Shown here piece after piece: positions 23,708 through 34,367 of a stretch of DNA of 64,000 nt. The DNA comes from Schistosoma haematobium (lineage: Eukaryota; Platyhelminthes; Trematoda; Strigeidida; Schistosomatidae): contig NC_067195.1 in assembly GCF_000699445.3 (NCBI RefSeq), positions 66,088,591 to 66,152,590 of the forward strand. The letters are read 5' to 3'. A program made the position numbers and the translations under genes. Each line of letters begins with the position of its first letter. The first letter of the stretch is position 1. The notes under the pieces are model-generated. The model had not been told where the DNA came from. It saw only the letters and a program-made list of their open reading frames with translations, and did not search any database.

Positions 23708-24567
23708 CTAGTTGCATCCTTGCTGTCCGTTGTATTTAGTGCTTCCAATGAAATGTGGGGTCTTTATAAACCTCTCAGCAACCAGAACAAAAAGAGAAAG
23801 GGAGAGTGAGCAGCTTTGTTTGACGACGGTCCTCACTTGGAATGAGTCTGTCAGCTGTCCACCATGAATGACTTTGCAGTGTAGTCCATCGTATGAATTC
23901 CGGTTGATGTTGACGATCTTCTCAGTACAACATAGTGTTGAAGAGATTTTCATTACGTTCTCCTATCCACTCTGTCAAACACTTTCTCATAGTCAATGAA
24001 GTTGATGTATAGTGACGAATTCTATTTAGTTGATTGTTCAACGATGATCCGTAGTGTCGCGATTTGGTCTGTGCACGACCAATCCTTACAGAATCCTGTC
24101 TGTTGATCTTGAAGATGGACATCTACTAAATCCTCCATCCGGTTCAGCAATCCTCTGTTGCAATCATTTCCTAGTGCCAATAGTAGTGTGATGCATCTGT
24201 AGTTCTCACATTTGCTCAGATCTCCTTCATTTGGTATCTTGATATCTATGGTATTCATCCTCTCAGTCTGTTATCACTTACATTTCTCTCCACCAAATCT
24301 TCCTGAATAGAATATGGAGCATATATGCAGGTACTACTATGTCTGACTTCAATGGTTTAGCTGGTATGTTGTCAGGTCGTGCTACATTTTCACACTCTTC
24401 ACTTGTCTAATGGCCATCCTGACTTTATGGATCATTGATGGAGTGCGGTGTATAAGGATGCCTGTAGGTGCTGAATGGATTTCTAATGTATTGAATGGAG
24501 CTGGTTTATTCAACAGTTGGTCAAATTGTTCTATCCAACTGTTCCTATCTTTTTGAATCTCAGTCAT
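23708..24567 (-). pseudogene. RTE reverse-transcriptase domain, copy A, multiply broken
   Basis: Four overlapping frames carry RT blocks in order: SWIEQFDQLLNKPAPFN, KIPNEGDLSKCENYRCITLL (RT motif region 1), LLNRMEDLVDVHLQDQQTGF then SCTDQIATLRIIVEQS (motif 2-3), YDGLHCKVIHGGQLTDSFQV and RTVVKQSCSLSLSLFVL (degraded motif B; family pattern R-T-G-V-R-Q-G-C). The expected Y-x-DD block cannot be read in an open frame. Each break is shared with copy B, so the lesions predate the duplication. Confidence 0.75.
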
Positions 24568-24576
24568 TGCTTTGCC

Positions 24577-24807
24577 TTATTTGTACTTGAACGGTCTCTC
24601 TGGCTTACTATATTTCATTACCAATTTCTTCGTTGTATCATATAGTTGTTTCATATTTCCTTCTCTAGCTGAATTTTTCGTTGTTGTTGCTATGTCCACC
24701 ACGCATTTCCACTTGTTGACTCCAATGTCCCTCTTCACTCGCTTGATTGCTTCAATGTAATCAGATTGTGCCTTGACTGCCTCTGCTCTCGTTCCACTGT
24801 TGTTCAT
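24577..24807 (-). pseudogene. RTE linker, copy A
   Basis: Reads AVKAQSDYIEAIKRVKRDIG and REGNMKQLYDTTKKLVMKYS, homologous to residues in the 13275-13847 linker. It differs by two or three residues from the copy B equivalent. Confidence 0.75.
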
Positions 24808-24888
24808 TACCGTCTTCTTGTTCTTCCTTTATCAAATCTCGCAAATGGTCTCGACAGAGATGCACTCCTTATGATGATGCTTGTTTAT

Positions 24889-25841
24889 TTTGAACAACAT
24901 ATTTAGGAAGATTTTTTCTTCGTGATGCTGTTGCTGACTTCAGCCCATCTCCTCTTCCCAGTCTTGAAACCATCGGTGGCCCCAGAAAAGGTATAGGAGT
25001 TAAATGATTATTCAGCATTTGAAAATGATTTGAACATAGTTTGTAATTACATTGAAGTAAACAAATTTTTAATTCACTTGTCATAAGCTTCAACAGCACA
25101 TTTCAAACGTATAGGTTCTGAGATTAAATAGGTATCTGATAGTAAATTTAAATAATATTAACTATTCTAATTTTTTAATTTTTCGTATTTTATCTTAATA
25201 TAATGCTTTATTTCAATTTTTCTCTTTCTTAGTGATAATAAACGTAAATGAAATTTTAAATGAGAGAATTTGATCATCCATTCTCATCACTGTTGTCAGT
25301 TATTATTTTGTTTTAGTAATTTGGGTGAGTAATACTTATTTGTTGTTATATATATATATATTAGGCATAATAATCTTGATATTGTTTCACTTCAAGTTTT
25401 ATTACTCACGGATTAAAGCTGTAGTGATAATGTTGACTAAGTTAATGCAAAACTAATTAACAGTTATGAATAAGTTATATTGTCACATTGATTGTTTATC
25501 TATTAAAAGATTTCATCGTTCTGTAATATTATTCGCGAACTTTCGAATTGTTATATCCTGTTTACTGGTACACATCTAGAGCATTTGTTCTACTGAATAC
25601 ATGAAAATTTAATATTTTTAACACAGAATATTCTCTATTTAATATATCTGATAATAGTATAATGATTAACAATTATCATATGAAAAAGCTTAAAACTTGA
25701 GAAATCTATAAGAGTTTTACTCAAATTGAATAAATACACGATGACGGTCATAAGAATCCATTAAACTTAATGACTAATAAAATGTTTTATAAGAAGAAAA
25801 CCAACTTCAAATTTCAATAGTTGAATGAAAGTATGAAACAC

Positions 25842-25891
<50 letters not shown>

Positions 25892-25999
25892 GGAATGACT
25901 TGTATATGTTACTGACAAAACAATAAAAAAAAGTAATCAAGAAATCTTTCATATATTCATATCATTGAGTTTTAATATAATGGGAATTTTTCAGCGATT
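24889..25999. other. No gene seen; AT-rich with a TTA microsatellite
   Basis: Very AT-rich sequence. A TTA trinucleotide run at 25843-25890 yields an artefactual poly-Asn frame on the minus strand. Confidence 0.5.
25843..25890. repeat. TTA trinucleotide microsatellite
   Basis: Sixteen tandem TTA units. Confidence 0.95.
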
Positions 26000-26012
26000 A
26001 AAATCTTTTATA

Positions 26013-26552
26013 GCAATTAGTCCTTTTTATAAATTTCGATAGAACAATGAGAAGACGAAGTTTATCTGAAAAATGTGATGTATTTGAACATGTGCCTAGA
26101 TGGCTTCAAAATCAATGTATATCAAATGATACGATCAATGTAGGAGGTAGAAAACCAGGTTCATCGATAGTGAAACATATAATTGAGAGGGGGCACAAAA
26201 TTGACATTAATATAGATTTTAGAACGTTGTATAGAAATTGTCAAGGACAAATCCTCAAGTTTATTGAAGCTTTGGCTATTCGTAAATTTAAACCCCCCTT
26301 ATGTGTACAAAAACAATTTGTCGTAATCTTGAATTTACCTTGGTAATCCTTAAGCCATTCTATGGCATAGGATAACGCGACAATTTCTCATTCTTTCTCT
26401 CTTCTTTGTTACTTTTTTTTACTTGAACTTTCATTTCATTGACCGTTATTAATTTTCATATAAAATACCCTGACAAGTATATGTGTGACCAAATGTATAA
26501 CACAAATACATCACATTTTTCAGATCAACTCCGTCTTCTCATTGTTCTATCG
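26013..26552 (+). mobile_element. Penelope-like element 3' fragment with 13-bp target-site duplication
   Basis: The insert is flanked by direct repeats aaaatcttttata at 26000-26012 and 26553-26565. Inside, cgatagaacaatgagaagac (26037-26056) is inverted at 26533-26552. Between them is the tail of a PLE protein. The direct repeats delimit one insertion event; the internal inverted repeat suggests fold-back at integration. The RT is absent (5' truncation). Confidence 0.65.
26047..26346 (+). pseudogene. PLE GIY-YIG endonuclease C-terminal part
   Basis: A 99-codon frame containing FEHVPRWLQNQ, SSIVKHIIERGHKIDINIDF, then ILKFIEALAIRKFKPPLCVQ and a final LNLPW. The pattern E-H-V-P, H-x-x-x-x-G-H, E-A-x-x-I-R and L-C-V-Q-K with terminal S/N-L-P-W recurs in the PLE tails at 31527-31742, 33743 and 43315. 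The GIY-YIG catalytic Tyr motifs that precede this segment are missing. The initiator Met lies inside the inverted repeat and is probably meaningless. Confidence 0.7.
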
Positions 26553-26565
26553 AAAATCTTTTATA

Positions 26566-27337
26566 TCCATGTTTTTATTTTTTTAAAAATTTTTTCTTTT
26601 AATTAATATTATGAATAAATCATTTTTAAAAGTACATTTTACTCAAATTTTATATATTTAGATCTGTGAATTCATTCATAACTACAAAAACTGAAAAACC
26701 TCATGTTTTTTTTTCCGAATTCATATTTACTACTTATTTTATAAAACTTACAAATATGAATGTTTTTTTTCTTCTCTTTAATTTTTGTTTTTTGTAATCA
26801 TTATCTAATAAATTATCTATACAACATTGATTTTATATCATTATCATAATATAAACCACATGGTATCTCTTAGTTGGCAAGAGTTGTTTTAAAATTTATA
26901 TTATATCATATGAATAACCATATATATATTGAGTAGGAAAAAATAATAATAAAATGTAGAATATGTATAGGTTTGTTAAAAGCAGATGATTTTTCACTAA
27001 ATTAAATCCTTACTGAAATTGTTTTATTTTATTCAAAACAATGTAAAAGTAGTTGATGAGAATAATGAATATGTTTGATTATTAAGTTGATTCCTTAAAG
27101 TTTCTGTATTCTAAACATGGTAATTAGTCTAATAGTGTTAAATTATCTCATGTAATACGATTTGTAATATGAGTAATTGCAAATCAAAACGTACATTGGT
27201 TGACAATCGTTGATTCATATACTTCACTGAATGAATATTTAAAATAGTATTTAGCAGTCTAGAGTTTAGGTAGTTTTTCCTAATCTACTGAAATGTTTAG
27301 AAACGTTATTAACATTGTATAATAATCACTTATTTAC
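26566..27337. other. No gene seen
   Basis: Poly-T-rich, AT-rich non-coding sequence. Confidence 0.5.
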
Positions 27338-27625
27338 TTACGCCTGTTATCCCCAATAGAGCATAGGCCGCCGACCAGCATTCTCCAACCCACTTTGTTC
27401 TGGGCCTTCCTTTCTAGTTCTATCCAACTGTTGTTCATTCTTCTCATGTCTGTCTCCATTTCTCGGCGTAATGTGTTCTTTAGTCTTCCACTTCACCTAT
27501 GACCTTGAATATTCCAAGTGAGGGCTTCCCTTGTGACGCAGTCCGGTGCCTTCCTTAAGGAAGGCACTTCCAGCTCTTCTTCCTGATTTTTTTTCTCCGC
27601 TGGGGTGTGATTTGTTCTCTCTCAC
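27338..27625 (-). mobile_element. RTE 3'-end fragment (antisense)
   Basis: The minus strand reads, with stops, the end of the RTE C-terminal tail (CERTNHTPAEKKIRKKSWK) and reaches the terminal 'cttatttacttacgcctgttatcc' word shared with 22955 and 54760. About 290 bases, heavily mutated. It is a separate insertion from copies A and B. Confidence 0.6.
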
Positions 27626-27639
27626 AGAAAAAATAATTC

Positions 27640-28040
27640 AACATCGTGTAATATTTCCAACATAAAAAAGAGAACTAAACTGTATCTGTATACAGGAACT
27701 TCCGTTTAAATTAGATCGAATAGTTTCATGGTGTTTGAGTACTGAGTTGATGTGAGACACTAAAGAGGAAGAATGTATTTTTAAAATCTTAGTGACTGAA
27801 TTCGAAGTAAATCCAACGCTCTGTCTAACAATCTGGTCCAACCTTCCTCAAGGAATTTTAATCAAACATAAAATTTGTGGAATATAAATAAGTACATCGT
27901 TCTCTGGTTAATTGTATACTAAATTTGTCATCCAATCATCGTTAACAACGTTTAAAGTAGGTGTTTGCTTTAGTGTGTAAGAGACATGGTGTGAAACGAA
28001 AAATGTGTTAGGATAACAGATTGTGTGTATTCGTAAGTGG
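27640..28040 (-). repeat. Dispersed repeat, homologous to 53238-53575
   Basis: The minus-strand frame reads MDQIVRQSVGFTSNSV then SHINSVLKHHETIRSNLN. The copy at 53188-53385 reads MDQIARRNVGFTSNSF and SHINSVPKYCETILSNLD. DNA similarity extends beyond the frame to 'ataacagattgtgtgta'. It could be the N-terminal part of a PLE or another element; I cannot assign it. Confidence 0.6.
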
Positions 28041-28284
28041 TGTGAGAAGAATGATAAATCCATGATGAAGCGAAAAGAATAATAAAATATGTAAAATCTA
28101 CAATGAAATTATTTCATCATATTCAGGTTAAGCACAATATGGAAAAAACGAACCACGAAACATTTAGAAAGAAGAAAATGTCATAAGTAACTTGCAAACA
28201 TGAGGAAAAAAACGGTTACTGAAATAAATAAAGAGATCTAAAGCATAAAGGACTGTATAAGTCAGTCTGAAAGCTAAAAAAAGA

Positions 28285-28951
28285 GATCTGTACAGTAGAT
28301 ACTTTAAGTCAGGAGCTTGAATTTATCAACAACTCACTGACCGAGATCGGCTACCCCAGTGCTTCCATTAAGCAGTACATGTATGACATAATAAAGAAGT
28401 CGGAGATTTCGACTGTTCGTAAGAAACCTTTATACATGAAACTACAATTCAACGGGGATGTGGCTAGTGGCACTCTGAAATATAGGTTAACGAAAGTAAT
28501 CACCAGGACATTCTACGTAGCCAATCTTGCGTTGACTTTCTCTTGTCGACCAGTGATGTCTACCCAAACGACGGATAAGTTACCTGAGTTGGCCTCCTCA
28601 ATGTGCATTTACAAATTCAGCTGCTCCTGTGGAGATAGCTATATCGGGCGTACTACCAGGCAACTTAACCAACGAATGAGTGAACACCTACCAGCTTGTT
28701 TTATAAAGGGCCAGATAAAAACAATTCGCAGTTCTATCTTGGCACATCTTATTGATAGTGGTCATGCTGTAGATAAATCGAAATCATTTCGAGTGGTCTA
28801 TCTCATACCTCCATCTTTTCCCAAAGGAATTCGTTCCCGCCTCCTACATATAACTGAAGCCATAGGAATTCGTACATATAACCCCAATTTATGTGTACGG
28901 AAGAAATTCGTAACCCCCTATCCCTTCGATGGCCAGTTACAACTTAACTAA
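28285..28951 (+). pseudogene. PLE protein, RT C-terminus plus GIY-YIG endonuclease
   Basis: A continuous plus-strand frame of about 220 codons (the part from 28379 has an ATG). It runs from a post-RT helical region (TLSQELEFINNSLTEIG, YPSASIKQYMYDIIKK) through YRLTKVITRTFYVANLAL to the GIY-YIG domain: CIYKFSCSCGDSYIGRTTRQ, LNQRMSEHLP, SILAHLIDSGHAVD, ITEAIGIRTYNPNLCVRK. The Cys-x-Cys before the Y-I-G motif is characteristic of Penelope/Poseidon-type elements. The GIY-YIG motifs and the following Arg are intact. The RT core upstream is missing. A different subfamily from the 31-34 kb copies. Confidence 0.8.
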
Positions 28952-31088
28952 CAATTTTTTTATTATTATTTATTTGTTTTATTCTATTTTTGTTGTCATT
29001 ATCCTTATTTTCACATCTATTGTTTGTTTGCAATTTTCCTCCTCTTTCCGTTTATATTCTTCACCATCTAATTATTTACACATTTCTTATTACGTCATGA
29101 TTTTAATGTTTAATGATGACTATTCCAAGTCTATTTACCCACAATTGACCTTCGATTTCCAACGTCTTACTATTGATAAGATTTTTGTTATCGTATTTTA
29201 TTATTCTTACTACTATCAGTACACCTGTCTTCCTACTATCAACTTGTATTTTTACTTATCATGTGTGGTGACTTATTCTATTTCATTGTGATCATTGACC
29301 CAAATTGCCTTGATTGGTTTAAAATTTTCGTATAAACATTCATGTATATTAGAGTAAAGCTTGATGACGATCTAATTGAAAACAATTGTTCGCTTATATG
29401 TGTTGTTCTAATTTTCACAATGGGAATCTTTAACAGTCTGAGATTGACAAGTAGTCGAATAACTGGCTAGACTAATCAGGAAATTCTCCTGTCTGCTTGA
29501 ATTTACACCGGTTGTCCTCCTCTTTTACGAACTCATCTTCATAACACCTTATCTTAAAACTAGTTCGAAGGTTATGCATTCAGTAATTATAAAATAAATA
29601 AAATTACCATAAGCCTTGTTCAGAAAAACATGTCTGTCTATAATTGTAATTGCTTGACAGCTTCGCCAGAAGGATTATCGCTTTTTTATCAACACAATTT
29701 TTAGACGTTATGCATTTAAAGACAACCAACAGTTAGTAGATAGTCTATAATAATATTAGCTGAAATGTAACTTTCCTTTTTGGCATATGCTTTCATGGAT
29801 TTGTCAATAGAACTGAGAACCGAATGAACATTATGTAGCATGCAAAATCATAAGCTAATAAAAATGCTGGCGTCATGAACAGAGAGTTAGGTAACACAAG
29901 CGTAGCCGTGTAATCTCATGTTTTACTTGCACCAAGTTTTTATATAGCGTATGTTTTGGTGTACTTGTTGTCCATATTAGAATATTTAGGTCGTTGGTGG
30001 GATATTTTGGAGCCATCTCCTTCCTGAAACAAACACTGATAATTTCCCAATATTTTTATGTTACAGTATATTACATCTAATAAGTTGTTATTACGCGATA
30101 ATTTAACTGCGTTCTCACCTGACGTGTCTCAGCACATTGAATCACCAATCAAATCAATGTTTTGCAGGTGGTATGTACAGCACAACTTGTACACGGTATT
30201 GCACTTGTGAAAAAATCCTTTCATTTTAAATATAAATAGAAGTAGATGGTCGATCCTTTACATGTATGGTGCTAATGCAAGATATGATTAGAATTTTATT
30301 TTATGGAATATCATGGCAAAATATGAGAACCATAAATTGAACACTTCATTTGTAGATTTCCATCACTTGTCTTTTACATTCTATATGATTCACGATTCTT
30401 CTATTCCCTTCCACTTCTGATTTATGTTACACACTAGGTATGTTGACAGACATAAGTAGCATACACCACAGTACTACAAATTATGTGAGGAATCGTATAT
30501 TCTATTACAGAATGTTAATCAACTCGTGATGAATTTTATTTAGCAATACAACTGCCATAACATCATTTAAACTTCCATATTTGTACTTAAATATTCCCCT
30601 ACAGTTAATACAGTCCTTTTAACATCTTTTTTCATTCTTATTATTTATTTTGTATATTGGAGTCATATTTCGTCCCGCTTTTGTGTTTTTGTTAAAAAAT
30701 TTTTATCGTGTCTGTTCACTTTCTTTTGTACAATGATTTACTACTTGATTGTTACTTCATTTTTATTGCTGTTAACTTATGAAACCACTTTGCAAGAAAC
30801 TTATTAGTATTTTCATTAGAAACATAAGTTGAAATAATATAATATTTGACATCAATCATTTCACTTTCATCGTAAATTGATTGGGTATAGTTAGAATTAT
30901 CAATTATCTCTACTTTAGTCCTAGATACCTTTCTTTGTAATTTGGATGATTTCACTCTACCTATGTGCTAGTCTGTGCAACCAAACATTGTAAGTTTTAG
31001 TATCGTGAGATTTTTAGGTATACATCCATACTAAAAAACATTAGCATATTGTTGATAGTAGCTATATATTTCGATACTAACAATTCTA
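28952..31088. other. No gene recognised
   Basis: The hydrophobic frame at 28929-29291 follows the PLE stop and looks like translated T-rich untranslated sequence. 30370-30475 is an LTR-like repeat piece (listed separately). The rest is featureless. Confidence 0.4.
30370..30475 (-). repeat. LTR-like repeat piece, related to 41285-41500 and 60855-61075
   Basis: The reverse reading 'tgtggtgtatgctacttatgt..gtgtaacataaatcagaagtgg' matches the starts of the two plus-strand copies and, more loosely, the 5' end of the solo-LTR candidate at 48668. Confidence 0.4.
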
Positions 31089-31118
31089 AATTTAAATAAA
31101 GCAAGAACAAATATTGGT

Positions 31119-31165
31119 GCAGAATAGTATGAATTCATATTATTTCGAGGTTTCTCGTCAGCTGC
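31119..31165 (-). ncRNA. Minimal type I hammerhead ribozyme motif, PLE left arm
   Basis: Minus-strand reading: GCAG, then CTGACGAG, AAACCTC, GAAA, a near-palindrome centred on GAATTC, then ATT and CTGC. Stem I is GCAG/CTGC. The conserved CUGANGA and GAAA boxes are intact. Stem II is minimal. Stem III is the near-palindrome. The predicted cleavage triplet is AUU. Hammerheads of this minimal type are known from PLEs in other animals and typically act better as dimers. Identity with the right-arm copy is complete over the core. Confidence 0.65.
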
Positions 31166-31255
31166 TTACAAACCAAAAAATGTGATAGAATTTTTACATT
31201 GAGATAGAGTGAAAACAAATGACATAGATGAGTGTAAATAACTGGGTTACAATAA

Positions 31256-31260
<5 letters not shown>

Positions 31261-31288
<28 letters not shown>
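31261..31288. repeat. AT microsatellite within the PLE 3' region (left arm)
   Basis: AT repeat, mirrored at 34196-34226 in the right arm, so it was already in the element before the palindrome formed. Confidence 0.9.
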
Positions 31289-31290
<2 letters not shown>

Positions 31291-31526
31291 TAGAACAGGT
31301 CAGAGGTCAAAAGGAATTAATTCGGGTTGGGTGGTGTAATAGTGGAATTGAATAATCATAAGATAGGTTACGTAATAATAATTAAATAGAATTTGAAAAG
31401 TTAAGATAATTTAGGAGGATCAGGTGGTGGAAATGCGTAAATAATAATGTGGTTTAAGAATTATGTAATAGGGAGGAATATAAATATTTTAAAATAAATA
31501 AATAAAAATAAAATAATAATAAAGGG

Positions 31527-32784
31527 TTACCAGGGTAGTGATAAGTTAATTAAAGTCTCTTTTTGAATGCATAAGTCAGATTTAAGTTTTTTGATCATAA
31601 TAGCTTCAGCAAAACGGAGGGTGGTCGTACTTCTTTGTCTATTGATAACTTTGAAAGCATGAGGAATGTTGATGGTGTGCCCGGTATCAAGTAGATGTCG
31701 AGCTATTGCACTGTTGAAAGCCCTGGTCCCACGCAGCCTCAAGTTTTTGGAACATGCTCAGAAATGCGGACATGCACTCCTCCGTTCTTCCAATGTATGT
31801 GCTTTGGCACGTACATGTAAATTGGTAGATGCAGTTGGAGCTACTAAGAAAAGAGGGCTTGTCGATTTTGGTTTGTTGAAGTGAGCAGTTCGTTTGCCAT
31901 ACTGTCATAAGTTTTGCTGCTGGGTAGGTGACTTTCAATGAAGAGTTTATTCTGTGATTGATTATTCCAGCGATTTCATCACCTTTGAAACGTAAGTGTA
32001 AAAGCAGGTTTTTCTTTCTACTCCATCGTATTTTGTATGAGGATTGCTTTTTGCATATTTCTGGATAAATTTCAATGGGTATTCATTATCGCGTAGAACA
32101 TTAGTAATCAGATTAATTTCATCATCAAGGTATTCTTTTGAACAGATTTTTGAGCGCGGTCAAAAGGGTTCGTACAATACCCTTTTGTAACTCATTGGGC
32201 AGAAACTGTGGTAATTGAGATAAAGACCACTCCAGGTATTTTTATGGTGAATATGTCTATGTAATTTACCATCAGATGTTCGTCGGATCCCAACATCAAG
32301 GAAATGGAATTTGTCTTCAGCTTCTTGTTCCATAGTAAACTCTATGTCCTCGTGTGCTTTATTAAATAGATCGAGTAGCTTAATGGCGTGATCGTGATTG
32401 TTGCAGACGAGGAATGTGTCATCAATATATCTGCAATACAATGTAGTACCATCGATTACGTGCTTAAGCTTTTTTGTTCTAGGTTTCCCATAAATATATC
32501 GGCAAGAATTGGGCCCAATGGGCTACCCATGGCAACTCCATCGATTTGGCGGTAAAGGACATTATTGAATTGAAATTGTATGTTTTTGTACATAAGAAGA
32601 GAAGCTGTTTAAAATCATGGATTGGTAGGGGTAGAAGTTCGGGATAATCACATATGACCTCTATCGTTTCTTCCAAGGGGATGTTTGTGAAGAGCGATGA
32701 GACGTCAAATGAAACCATAAATTTATCGGAAACATTTAGGTTGTCAAGTTTTTGTACAAATTCAAAACTATCTTGACGTCTCAT
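31527..32784 (-). pseudogene. PLE RT plus GIY-YIG coding region, left arm
   Basis: Fragments: 32784-32479 RT N-part; 32441-32160 with YIDDTFLV, EFTMEQEAEDKFHFLDVG and the block ending KRVLYEPF; 31938-31687 GIY-YIG domain (Cys-x-Cys before TYIGRT); 31742-31527 C-terminal FAEAIMIKKLKSDLCIQKE. Frames are separated by the same frameshifts as in the right arm, except for a three-base change near 31790 and a one-base change near 31588 that make this arm's C-terminus read through in frame. No functional protein is possible. Confidence 0.8.
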
Positions 32785-33950
32785 CGCTCTTCACAAACAT
32801 CCCCTTGGAAGAAACGATAGAGATCATATGTGATTATCCCGAACTTCTACCCCTACCAATCCATGATTTTAAACAGCTTCTCTTCTTATGTACAAAAACA
32901 TACAATTTCAATTCAATAATGTCCTTTACCGCCAAATCGATGGAGTTGCCATGGGTAGCCCATTGGGCCCAATTCTTGCCGATATATTTATGGGAAACCT
33001 AGAACAAAAAAGCTTAAGCACGTAATCGATGGTACTACATTGTATTGCAGATATATTGATGACACATTCCTCGTCTGCAACAATCACGATCACGCCATTA
33101 AGCTACTCGATCTATTTAATAAAGCACACGAGGACATAGAGTTTACTATGGAACAAGAAGCTGAAGACAAATTCCATTTCCTTGATGTTGGGATCCGACG
33201 AACATCTGATGGTAAATTACATAGACATATTCACCATAAAAATACCTGGAGTGGTCTTTATCTCAATTACCACAGTTTCTGCCCAATGAGTTACAAAAGG
33301 GTATTGTACGAACCCTTTTGACCGCGCTCAAAAATCTGTTCAAAAGAATACCTTGATGATGAAATTAATCTGATTACTAATGTTCTACGCGATAATGAAT
33401 ACCCATTGAAATTTATCCAGAAATATGCAAAAAGCAATCCTCATACAAAATACGATGGAGTAGAAAGAAAAACCTGCTTTTACACTTACGTTTCAAAGGT
33501 GATGAAATCGCTGGAATAATCAATCACAGAATAAACTCTTCATTGAAAGTCACCTACCCAGCAGCAAAACTTATGACAGTATGGCAAACGAACTGCTCAC
33601 TTCAACAAACCAAAATCGACAAGCCCTCTTTTCTTAGTAGCTCCAACTGCATCTACCAATTTACATGTACGTGCCAAAGCACATACATTGGAAGAACTGA
33701 GAGAAGAGTGCATGTCCGCATTTCTGAGCATGTTCCAAAAACTTGAGGCTGCGTGGGACCAGGGCTTTCGACAGTGCAATAGCTCGACATCTACTTGATA
33801 CCGGGCACACCATCAACATTCCTCATGCTTTCAAAGTTATCAATAGACAAAGAAGTACGACCACCCTCCGTTTTGCTGAAGCTATTATGATCAAAAACTT
33901 AAATCTGACTTATGCATTCAAAAAGAGACTTTAATTAACTTATCACTACC
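32782..33950 (+). pseudogene. PLE RT plus GIY-YIG coding region, right arm
   Basis: Frames: 32805-33002 (LEETIEIICDYPELLPLPIH, then frameshift in the GVAMGSPLGP block), 33040-33321 (YCRYIDDTFLVCNNHDHA), 33543-33746 (IYQFTCTCQSTYIGRTERR, HVRISEHVPKT), 33743-33934 (AIARHLLDTGHTINIPHAF, FAEAIMIK). A one-base deletion relative to the left arm shifts the final residues out of frame (ends AFKKRL instead of the LCIQKE tail). Confidence 0.8.
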
Positions 33951-34193
33951 CTGGTAACCCTTTATTATTATTTTATTTTTATTTATTTATTTTAAAATAT
34001 TTATATTCCTCCCTATTACATAATTCTTAAACCACATTATTATTTACGCATTTCCACCACCTGATCCTCCTAAATTATCTTAACTTTTCAAATTCTATTT
34101 AATTATTATTACGTAACCTATCTTATGATTATTCAATTCCACTATTACACCACCCAACCCGAATTAATTCCTTTTGACCTCTGACCTGTTCTA

Positions 34194-34195
<2 letters not shown>

Positions 34196-34226
<31 letters not shown>
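34196..34226. repeat. AT microsatellite within the PLE 3' region (right arm)
   Basis: Mirror of the AT tract at 31261-31288. Confidence 0.9.
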
Positions 34227-34230
<4 letters not shown>

Positions 34231-34320
34231 TTATTGTAACCCAGTTATTTACACTCATCTATGTCATTTGTTTTCACTCTATCTCAATGTAAAAATTCTA
34301 TCACATTTTTTGGTTTGTAA

Positions 34321-34367
34321 GCAGCTGACGAGAAACCTCGAAATAATATGAATTCATACTATTCTGC
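34321..34367 (+). ncRNA. Minimal type I hammerhead ribozyme motif, PLE right arm
   Basis: GCAG (34321-34324), CTGACGAG (34325-34332), AAACCTC, GAAA (34340-34343), a near-palindromic stem III around GAATTC (34344-34361), ATT, and CTGC (34364-34367) pairing with GCAG as stem I. All invariant core bases are present. Length 47 nt, the same as the other two copies. Confidence 0.65.

Larger units (their letters stand above)
22955..24888 (-). mobile_element. RTE-clade retrotransposon copy A (antisense, 5'-truncated)
   Basis: Read on the minus strand the order is linker (24807-24577), RT fingers and palm (24567 to about 23708), then thumb and C-terminal tail (23428-23054), ending at the cttatttact motif near 22960. 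The 5' break is near 24888, just after the block shared with copy B ends, so the endonuclease is absent. The coding frame is broken at least five times. From 23401 to about 24868 it matches copy B (55229-56696) with only about ten differences noticed over 1468 bases, while the tail below 23400 is clearly diverged from copy B. Confidence 0.85.
31089..32784 (-). mobile_element. Penelope-like element, left arm (5'-truncated, antisense)
   Basis: On the minus strand from 32784 the coding order is: RT block RRQDSFEFVQKLDNL, MVSFDVSSLFTNIPLEET (RT motif with catalytic Asp), a frameshifted 'GVAMGSPLGP' block (read WVAHWAQ in the broken frame), YCRYIDDTFLVCNNHDHA (YxDD), FHFLDVGIRRTSDG, a lesion-rich thumb, then GIY-YIG (IYQFTCTCQSTYIGRTEE), the tail ending SLPW near 31527, an AT tract at 31261-31288 and a 3' hammerhead at 31119-31165. 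Every major frameshift is shared with the right arm. This arm includes the loop, so it extends 64 bases further 5' than its mirror. Confidence 0.85.

Noticed and set aside
23708..24567. Treating the open frames here as separate host genes
   Set aside because: All are fragments of one RTE reverse transcriptase in broken frames, repeated at 55536-56395.
25767..25952. Poly-Asn open frame
   Set aside because: Translation of the TTA microsatellite on the minus strand.
28929..29291. 120-codon hydrophobic plus-strand frame after the PLE
   Set aside because: It begins inside the PLE stop region and translates T-rich 3' untranslated sequence; no transmembrane protein pattern beyond base composition.
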